Origin: Streptomyces sp. STR69
Lineage (GTDB): Bacteria; Actinomycetota; Actinomycetes; Streptomycetales; Streptomycetaceae
Direction: 5' to 3'
DNA: 64,000 nucleotides
Assembly: GCF_024519455.1 (NCBI RefSeq)
Contig: NZ_JALJRY010000002.1
Coordinates: 62,001 to 126,000, forward strand
The first letter of the stretch is position 1. Each line of letters starts with the position of its first letter. The notes under the pieces were generated by a model. The model saw only the letters and a list, made by a program, of their open reading frames with translations, made no database searches and had not been told where the DNA came from. Positions 34,471 through 40,981 of the stretch are shown here, piece by piece. Both the position numbers and the translations under genes were made by a program.

Positions 34471-35559
34471 TCAGGTCAGGGGCGTGACCGCGGACAGGAG
34501 GTCGACCTGCTCCCGCAGCCGGCGGCCCAGGACCTCGACCTGGCCGGGCTCGACCATCGTGAAGTGGTCGCCCGGTACGTCGCAGACCACCGCGCGGGCG
34601 GCGACGTCCCCCCACCCGAGGTCGTCGGGGAGCGTGCCGCCCTCCAGGGAGCGGTCCGTCACGCGGAAGACGGTGACGGTGCCGTCGTAGGGCTTGATCC
34701 GGTAGGCCGCGAGGGCGTCGAGGTTGAACTGGTACATGTCGATCATGCGGCGCAGCCGGTCGGCGTCGAAGTCGGCGGGCATCGTGCCCGCGGCGACGGC
34801 CCGCCGCACCAGCTCCGCGGCCCGGGTGGCCGGGTCAAGACCGCGCAGCCAGTCGATGTCCAGGTCCAGCTTGAGTCCGCGCCAGAGCAGAGCGCGCAGG
34901 GCGAAGTCCGGGTCACCGCTGGGTTCGACGGTGATACGGGTGTCGAGCAGCCCGACGAGGCCGACCCGCTCGCCCCGTTCCCTCAGCCGGCGGGCGGTCT
35001 CGTAGGCCAGGAGGCCGCCCATGGAGTAGCCGATCAGATTCCATTCGGCGCCCTCGGGATGGACGCCGCGCAGCTGCTCGATGAAGGCCTCGGAGATCTC
35101 CTCGATCGAGCCGAGGGGCTCCTCGCCGGGCAGCAGACCGACCGACTGCACGGCCCAGAAGGGCTGGTCCCGCCCCATGGCGCGGGCGATCGGCGGATAC
35201 AGCAGCACGGTCCCGGACACGGGCGGCAGGGCGTAGACGGGGCTGCCGCCCGAGCCGGCCTGGATGCGCACCAACTGACCCTGACGGTCCGCCGTGCCGC
35301 GGCGGACGATCTCGGCGAGCTCCGCGACGGTGGCCGCGGACAGCAGGTCGGCGGCGCTCAGATCGACCTGGAAGAGCCTGCGCACCTCCACGGTGAGCCT
35401 GATGGCGAGCAGCGAGTGGCCGCCCAGCGAGAAGAAGTCGTCGTGGATGCCGATGTCCGTGCGGTTGAGCAACCTGCGCCACACATCGGACAGTTGGAGC
35501 TCGATGCCGTCGCGGCCGAGGCCGGTGGACGGCACGGCGGTGGATTCCCGGTTGACCAT
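34471..35559 (-). CDS. peptidyl carrier protein-thioesterase didomain
   Basis: 362 residues: a carrier domain at 15-90 with the phosphopantetheine site Ser49 in DDFFSLGGHSLLAIRL, then a type I thioesterase (nucleophile in IGYSMGGLLAYE, histidine in CDVPGDHFTMVEP). In NRPS systems the carrier holds an activated amino acid and the thioesterase releases it. There is no condensation domain anywhere in the cluster, so the amino acid loaded by the stand-alone adenylation domain at 37789-39309 is probably modified while tethered and then released. The ribosome site is weak (GGGGGA). Confidence 0.92.
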   Translation of the reverse strand: MVNRESTAVPSTGLGRDGIELQLSDVWRRLLNRTDIGIHDDFFSLGGHSLLAIRLTVEVRRLFQVDLSAADLLSAATVAELAEIVRRGTADRQGQLVRIQAGSGGSPVYALPPVSGTVLLYPPIARAMGRDQPFWAVQSVGLLPGEEPLGSIEEISEAFIEQLRGVHPEGAEWNLIGYSMGGLLAYETARRLRERGERVGLVGLLDTRITVEPSGDPDFALRALLWRGLKLDLDIDWLRGLDPATRAAELVRRAVAAGTMPADFDADRLRRMIDMYQFNLDALAAYRIKPYDGTVTVFRVTDRSLEGGTLPDDLGWGDVAARAVVCDVPGDHFTMVEPGQVEVLGRRLREQVDLLSAVTPLT

Positions 35560-35607
35560 CGTGTTTCCCCCATCAGGTGGTGTCGGTTGTACGGCGCCCC
35601 GGAGCGC

Positions 35608-36846
35608 TCAGACGGCGGTGACCGCCGTCGCACCGGCCGCGTCCGCGGTGGCCCGGCGCTTCTGCGCCCACCGGACGGCCGGTGCCATCGACAGTCCGCC
35701 GACCAGGAACACCGCGCCGAGCACCAGCCAGCCGGGCCTGCCCCAGTCGATGAGGAGCAGGGTCAGCGAGACCGGGCCGAACATCTGGACGGCGGCTATT
35801 CCGGTGTTGAACAGGCCCTGGTACTGGCCCTGTTTGTCCGCGGGAGCGAGTTCGTAGCCGATCAGCCAGGAGCCCGCCGACTGCACCATCTCGCCGTGGA
35901 CGTGCAGGGCCGCGGCCACCACCAGCACCGCCGTCGCCGTCACCGCACCGCGGCCGGCCGACAGGGCGAAGGCCGCGCAGCAGGCGAGCAGGACGACGCC
36001 CGCCACCCGGAAGGCGCGGACCGCCGGTTCCAGGGCGTCGATCTTCTTGGTGACGGGCACCTGAAGGGCGACGACGGCGAGGGTGTTGAACAGCAGCAGC
36101 ACGGCGGTGAGCGAGTGCGGTGCGTCGGTGCGCAGCGCGATCCAGAGCGGGAGGATCACCTCCAGGATCGGGATGTGCAGCAGCATCACCATGTTGATCA
36201 GGGCGAGGACCGCGTAGGGGGTGTCGCGCAGCACCGCCAGCCGCGGCTCACCCGGCGGGCGCTCCGGCGAGGGCGGCACGGCGGGCAGCCGCAGGAACAG
36301 CAGCCCGCACACGACGAAGCTCAACGCGTTCCCGGCGAACGTGAGTTGATAGGCAGCCTTGGTGTCCCACAGCAGGGCCAGCCCGCCCAGCGCGGCTCCC
36401 GCCGACACCCCGGCGTTGGTGACCACCCGGACCTTGGCGCGGACCCGCACCAGACTCTCGCCGCTCAGCACCGCCGGAATCAGCGCCTGGCGCGCCGCGT
36501 GCGCGCCGCGCTCGAAGAGCGCGTACAGGAAGGCGATGACGACGAACAGGGGGTACGAGTCGGTCGCGAGGTACGCGGCGGTGGCGAGGCCGGCCAGTAT
36601 CAGGAGCGCCGCCGCGGTGCCGCGCGGGCCCCTGCGGTCGGCGAGATGGCCGAAGGGGACTCCGGCGAAGAGGCCCGCGATCCCGGCGATGCTGAGCCCG
36701 AGGCCCAGTTCGGCCGGTGAGAAACCCACGATCCGGATGAAATAGAGCGCGGAACACGTCAGGAACACGCCGTTTCCGACGGAGTTGGCGAGTGTGCCGA
36801 GCACCAGGGTGCGCGCGGGCCCCTCCTCGATGAAGGAGGATTTCAT
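35608..36846 (-). CDS. MFS transporter of the right operon
   Basis: 412 residues with about 12 membrane helices and the motif A loop FGHLADRRGPRG. It overlaps the upstream hydrolase gene by four bases. It is a second, unrelated exporter in the region (the other ends the left operon), which could mean that two products are made or that both pumps serve one pathway. The short hydrophilic C terminus carries WAQKRRATADAAG. Confidence 0.85.
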   Translation of the reverse strand: MKSSFIEEGPARTLVLGTLANSVGNGVFLTCSALYFIRIVGFSPAELGLGLSIAGIAGLFAGVPFGHLADRRGPRGTAAALLILAGLATAAYLATDSYPLFVVIAFLYALFERGAHAARQALIPAVLSGESLVRVRAKVRVVTNAGVSAGAALGGLALLWDTKAAYQLTFAGNALSFVVCGLLFLRLPAVPPSPERPPGEPRLAVLRDTPYAVLALINMVMLLHIPILEVILPLWIALRTDAPHSLTAVLLLFNTLAVVALQVPVTKKIDALEPAVRAFRVAGVVLLACCAAFALSAGRGAVTATAVLVVAAALHVHGEMVQSAGSWLIGYELAPADKQGQYQGLFNTGIAAVQMFGPVSLTLLLIDWGRPGWLVLGAVFLVGGLSMAPAVRWAQKRRATADAAGATAVTAV

Positions 36847-37592
36847 GGTGTTTCTTTCTCTTCGTGGGACGCGGGGAAGTGATCGCGGTAGAAATCGCGC
36901 ATCGCGGCGGTGATCTCGTCCGTATTGCGATGGCAATCGGAATGGGAGCCCCGGATGAATTCCAGCCGCAGGGACGCGCTGTCGCGCCGGGACAGGCGCT
37001 CCCGCTCGTCGGCCAGGATGTTCCGGCTCTCCTCGGCCGCCAGCACCAGGACGGGAATGCCCAGCCGCTCCAGCAGATCCGGCAGGTGTCCGAAGTCGTA
37101 GGTCCAGCGCAGCAGACTTCCCTCGGCCCACTCGTCCGCCACGTGCAGGGCGGGGTGCGCGTCGAAGGACTGGTCGATCACGACCAGGCTGCGGACCTGG
37201 GACGCACCCCAGGTGACCGCGGAGACGGCCGCCACCAGGCCGCCGTACGAGTAGCCCACCAGGTGCAGTTCGCCGGGGAGGGCGTCGGCGAAGCGGTGCA
37301 CATCGGCGGCGAAGTCCAGCACCGAGTAACCCCAGTTGGGCCGGTGGCTGTCGCCGTGGGCACGCAGGGAGGGGTGGACGGCCACCGAACCCGGCGGGCA
37401 GAGCGCGTCGCCGACCGGCCTCAACTGCCCCTTGTCACCGCCGAAGCCGTGCAGCAGCAGCATGCTTCCCGGCGCTCCGCCGGCTCCGGGCAGCCCGGGG
37501 ACGGCGTCGTGGTCCAGCAGCTCTATGCCGCTGCTGTGTCCTGCCAGAAGCGGTCTGGGAAGAATGCGTGCTTCCTGTGTGAAGGCCCTCAT
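36843..37592 (-). CDS. alpha/beta hydrolase
   Basis: 249 residues with a serine hydrolase core: MLLLHGFGGDKGQLRPVGDAL (oxyanion region), nucleophile in VGYSYGGLVAAV and a late histidine in RGSHSDCH. It heads the right operon; GAGGGGG eight bases before ATG 37592 is a fair ribosome site, and a promoter candidate lies just upstream. It may release or trim a pathway intermediate, or act as an editing thioesterase. The substrate is unknown. Confidence 0.85.
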   Translation of the reverse strand: MRAFTQEARILPRPLLAGHSSGIELLDHDAVPGLPGAGGAPGSMLLLHGFGGDKGQLRPVGDALCPPGSVAVHPSLRAHGDSHRPNWGYSVLDFAADVHRFADALPGELHLVGYSYGGLVAAVSAVTWGASQVRSLVVIDQSFDAHPALHVADEWAEGSLLRWTYDFGHLPDLLERLGIPVLVLAAEESRNILADERERLSRRDSASLRLEFIRGSHSDCHRNTDEITAAMRDFYRDHFPASHEEKETP

Positions 37593-37634
37593 CGAACAAA
37601 CCCCCTCGAATGTCCGGCCGACCCGGCCTCAGTA

Positions 37635-37664
37635 AGATTCACGATCGATGGCCCGTGAAGTCAA
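37635..37664 (-). promoter_or_regulatory. candidate promoter of the right biosynthetic operon
   Basis: On the minus strand TTGACT (37664-37659) and GAATCT (37640-37635) are 18 bases apart and would start the message about 35 bases before the hydrolase ATG. The -35 is close to consensus, the -10 less so. Confidence 0.5.
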
Positions 37665-37693
37665 CGCCGGCAGCCGTCCCCGGAACCGGGTAC

Positions 37694-37723
37694 GTGACAC
37701 CAGGTATGAGGGGCCCGTATATC
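37694..37723 (+). promoter_or_regulatory. candidate promoter of the adenylation-domain gene
   Basis: GTGACA (37694-37699) and TATATC (37718-37723) are 18 bases apart, some 66 bases before ATG 37789 and divergent from the right-operon promoter. A SARP site could lie between the two, but I could not see clear 11-base-spaced heptamers. Confidence 0.4.
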
Positions 37724-37788
37724 TGTTGAGGGCTGCCGGGAATTCGGTCGCCCAGGGTTTTGCCACCGGCAGATCTGGAGGGCCTTCC

Positions 37789-39309
37789 ATGGGAGTCGGA
37801 CTCATACACCAGGCCGTCGCGCACCAGGCCCGGACGGCGCCAGAGGCCCTCGCGGTGGTGGACGGCGACATCCGCCTCGACTACGCGACGCTCGACGCGG
37901 TCGCGGACGACTGGGCGGGACACCTGGCAGCGGCCGGGGCCGGGCCGGGCACGCTGGTCCCCGTGCAACTGCCGCGATCCGCCCGGTTGTACGTCGCGTT
38001 GCTCGCGGTACTCAAGTGCGGCGCCGGCTACGCGGCCCTGGACCCCAGATGGCCGCGGGAGCGGGTCGACGGCGTGCTGGGGCAGCTGGACGCTCCCGTG
38101 CTGGTGACGGACCTGGCGGAGATGTCCGCGCGGCAGCCGGTGTGGCGGCCCCCGGCCGAGCTGTCGGCTCCCGACGCCGGGGGCGACGGCTTCCGCGGGT
38201 ACGAAGGACCGGCGGAAGCCGCCGCGGCGGTCTTCTTCACCTCCGGCACCAGCGGCACCCCCAAGGGAGTGGTGTCACCGCACGCGGCCACCACACGTCT
38301 CTTCACGCCGGACGGGCCGCTCGCCCTCGGCCCCGGCACCGTCATGCTGCAGGCCGCACCGGCTTCCTGGGACGCCTTCTCCCTCGAACTGTGGGGCACG
38401 CTCACGACCGGCGGCACCTGCGTCACAGCCAGGGACGACTACCTCCTGCCCGACATGCTGCGGCAGGCGGTCGACACCTGCGGGCTCAACACCGGCTGGC
38501 TGACGGCCTCCCTCTTCAACCTCTTCACCGAGATCGACCCGGACTGCTTCCAGGGCCTGCGACGCCTCTACATCGGCGGCGAGAAACTGTCGACCGCCCA
38601 CGTCGGCGCCTTCCTCGACCGGCACCCCGGGATCCGGCTGCTCAACGGCTATGGCCCGGTGGAGAGTTGTGTGTTCGCCACCGTCCATCCCATCGCCGCA
38701 CACGACTGCGACGCGGAGTACGGCGTTCCCATCGGCCGCGAGGTCCCCGGTACCGCGGTGCACGTACTGGACGACACCGGCGGCGTGTGCCCACCCGGTG
38801 ACGTGGGCGAACTGTGCGTCAGCGGGGCCGGACTGGCGCTGGGCTATCTCGGCGACCCGGCCCTGACCGAAGCCCGTTTCCAGGAAGCCCGGGTCGCCGA
38901 CGCGCACCTGCGCCTCTACCGGACGGGCGACCGCGGTTTCCGCGACGCCGACGGTGTCCTCCACTTCACCGGCCGCACCGACCGGCAGGTCAAGATCCGC
39001 GGCTACCGCATCGAGCCCGAGGAGATCGAGGCGCACGCGGCCGGACTGCCGGGGATCACGCACTGCGTGGCCGTCCCCGTACCCGGACGACTGGGCACCT
39101 ACGAACGGCTCGCGCTCTTCTACACCTCCGCCACCGAGGACTCCGACCGCACCGACGGCACGGAGAACTCCGTGCTGTTGCGCCGTTCGCTCGGCCAATT
39201 GCTGCCCGCCCACGCGGTGCCGGACGTCGTACGGCGGGTGGACCGGCTGCCGGTCACCGCCAACGGCAAGGTCGACCGTTCCGAACTGCTGGCCCTGCTC
39301 CCGGGCTGA
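37789..39309 (+). CDS. stand-alone NRPS adenylation domain
   Basis: 506 residues with the full set of core motifs: FFTSGTSGTPKGV (A3), NGYGPVES (A5), YRTGD (A7), GRTDRQVKIRGYRIEPEEIE (A8) and ANGKVDR (A10, with the catalytic Lys). It activates an amino acid as its adenylate and loads a carrier, presumably the PCP-TE across the divergent promoter. The pocket begins with Asp (WDAFSLELW), so an alpha-amino acid is likely. Reading the ten-residue code by hand gives about D-A-L-L-Y-G-G-V-F-K, which I cannot match with confidence. GGAGG seven bases before ATG 37789 fixes the start. Confidence 0.93.
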   Translation: MGVGLIHQAVAHQARTAPEALAVVDGDIRLDYATLDAVADDWAGHLAAAGAGPGTLVPVQLPRSARLYVALLAVLKCGAGYAALDPRWPRERVDGVLGQLDAPVLVTDLAEMSARQPVWRPPAELSAPDAGGDGFRGYEGPAEAAAAVFFTSGTSGTPKGVVSPHAATTRLFTPDGPLALGPGTVMLQAAPASWDAFSLELWGTLTTGGTCVTARDDYLLPDMLRQAVDTCGLNTGWLTASLFNLFTEIDPDCFQGLRRLYIGGEKLSTAHVGAFLDRHPGIRLLNGYGPVESCVFATVHPIAAHDCDAEYGVPIGREVPGTAVHVLDDTGGVCPPGDVGELCVSGAGLALGYLGDPALTEARFQEARVADAHLRLYRTGDRGFRDADGVLHFTGRTDRQVKIRGYRIEPEEIEAHAAGLPGITHCVAVPVPGRLGTYERLALFYTSATEDSDRTDGTENSVLLRRSLGQLLPAHAVPDVVRRVDRLPVTANGKVDRSELLALLPG

Positions 39310-39378
39310 CCGTTTCCCCCGCCTGCCAATGAGCGAGAACCCGTACCCACCCCCTCCGCCACAGAGAGGCGTTGTGCC

Positions 39379-39810
39379 ATGCCCGTCATCACCCTCATGT
39401 CGCCCGACCCGAGCCCGGGCGGCACCGGCCTGGCGCAGGTCGCGAAAGCGGTCACCGGGCTGCTGCGCATTCCGGTGGAGCACTGCTGGGTGACCTGGCA
39501 GCAGTTGGGCGCCGACGCGTCGCACCGCCCGGAATGGCAGCGCGCAGCCGCGGGCGCGCGCGCCCCCATCGGCTTCGTCACCTGCAAGGAGACCTATCCG
39601 CAGGAGACCGTGGGGCGGCTGTTGCGGCTGCTGCGCGACGAGCTGAGCACACTGCTCGGTGTGCCCGGCGACGAGGTCTATCTCGCCGTGCACCGCGCCG
39701 TACCGGGCGAGTTGCTGATCCGCGGAGACGTCTGGGCGGGAGACGGCCAGCGCCCGGCCGGGGCGGTGTCGGTCCCGGCGGGCCGGGCGGTCGGTGACGT
39801 GACCCCCTGA
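39379..39810 (+). CDS. tautomerase-superfamily protein
   Basis: 143 residues beginning MPVITLMSP; Pro2, exposed after loss of Met, is the catalytic base of 4-oxalocrotonate tautomerase-like enzymes. The segment VAKAVTGLLRIPVEHCWVTW and the later LRDELSTLLGVPGDEVYLAV fit the beta-alpha-beta repeat of the family. It follows the adenylation gene by 69 bases on the same strand and is probably co-transcribed. It may catalyse keto-enol or imine-enamine shifts in the pathway. Confidence is moderate because the family is short and varied. Confidence 0.65.
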   Translation: MPVITLMSPDPSPGGTGLAQVAKAVTGLLRIPVEHCWVTWQQLGADASHRPEWQRAAAGARAPIGFVTCKETYPQETVGRLLRLLRDELSTLLGVPGDEVYLAVHRAVPGELLIRGDVWAGDGQRPAGAVSVPAGRAVGDVTP

Positions 39811-39831
39811 GGTCCGAGCCGGACGCCGAGG

Positions 39832-40924
39832 TCAGTAGCCGTAGCGGTTCTTGATGTGGCGCCAGAAGTCCCGGATCATCCACTGGTCGAACTCGGTGAT
39901 CTCCGTCGCCGATCCGGCGTTCATGATGAAGCCGCCGACGTCGGGTGTCGGGGTCCAGTCGTAGAAGTCGTCGAGGCCGAAGGTGCGGCCGACTTCGTGC
40001 AGGTAGATGTGCAGGTTCTCCTCGTCCAGGGCGTTCGTGAAGTACTCCTGGTGCAGGCGTTGTCCCCAGTCGCCGCCGGCGTCGCCGAAGCCCATGCCCT
40101 TGGTGAGCCAGAGGGACTCGTCGTAGTGGTGTGCCGCCTTGCCGGGGCACTGGGAGTAGTCGCCGTCCTGGTGGAAGAACCGGCCGCAGGGTTCGGCGCA
40201 TTGGGGTGCGCCGCCCTCGTCGAGGTTGCCGGCGTAGATGTCGACGGAGTCGTCGTCCCCCTTCAGGGTGGAGCGGTCCTTGACGGCCCAGCCCACGACC
40301 TTGACCTGCACGGAGGCGTAGGGCCACTGGTTGTAGCGGTAGTTCTTGAAGCCGTAGATGTCCGGGTACGTCGAGGCCATGTGGTCCCAGGTGTCGCCGA
40401 GTTGCTCGTCGATGCCGGACGGCGGGTTCCACTCGGCGGCACTCGCGGCTGTGGTGATCGCGGTGGCCGTGGCGTGGGGGTGGGGGTGGCCGAGGTGGTG
40501 GTCTCGCTCGGCGTCGGCGTCGGCGTCGGCGTCGGTGTCGGGCTGCTGGACTCGCTGAAGCTGGGGGCGACGGTCTCCCCGGGGACAACGTGCCGTTCCA
40601 GCTCGTGTTCTTGACGGTGACGGTCGTGCCGGACTGCTGCCAGTCGCCGTTTCAGCCCTGGGTGATCTTCTCGCCTCCGCCGAGTTCGAAGGTGAGGGTC
40701 CAACTGGTCTGCTGCACACCCCTGTTGGTGATTCCGACGGTCCTTTGGAAGCCGTCCGTCCACTGGCCGGCGACGTTGTAGTCCACCGCGCAGGTCGGTT
40801 CGGCGCCGTTGGCCAGCAGCGGTACCAGCGCGCCGGTTCCGGCCACGAGTGCGGCGGCGACCGCGAGGGGGACCGGGCGCAGGAGGCGGTGCCTCAGGCG
40901 GTGAGACGCACGGGGTGGTCTCAT
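39832..40924 (-). pseudogene. decayed secreted CBM2-metallopeptidase
   Basis: Read from 40924: signal peptide (LLRPVPLAVAAALVAGTGAL), then a CBM2 domain that meets TGA where the family has Trp (ITQG-stop-NGDWQQSG). The same frame continues until a C-run near 40580, where one base appears missing; the reading then shifts to VAPSFSESSSP and a PTPTPT linker, and shifts again within that linker into AAEWNPPSG and the catalytic part. The zinc motif expected as HEVGH is HEVGR (LHEVGRTFGLDDFYDW), so the second metal histidine is gone. One nonsense change, two frameshifts and a lost active-site residue make this a dead gene, unless sequencing errors explain part of it. Confidence 0.8.
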
Positions 40925-40941
40925 CGGGTGGTTCGTTCCCT

Positions 40942-40976
40942 ACGTGCTCCCCGACGGGCGGGGTCGGGGAGCACGT
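40942..40976 (-). terminator. strong stem-loop terminator after the pectinase gene
   Basis: ACGTGCTCCCCGAC (40942-40955) pairs perfectly with GTCGGGGAGCACGT (40963-40976), a 14-bp stem with a 7-base loop, five bases beyond the pectinase stop codon. Confidence 0.85.
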
Positions 40977-40981
40977 CGGCG

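Noticed and set aside
37593..37788. SARP heptamer repeats in the divergent promoter region
   Set aside because: Similar GTGACAC, GTATGAG and GTATATC heptamers occur, but at 10- and 13-base spacing, not the regular 11 or 22 expected; too weak to call.
40515..40550. TCGGCG-type short repeats that might suggest a repeat array
   Set aside because: They encode the PTPTPT linker of the decayed metallopeptidase; there are no spacers and no cas genes, so it is not a CRISPR.
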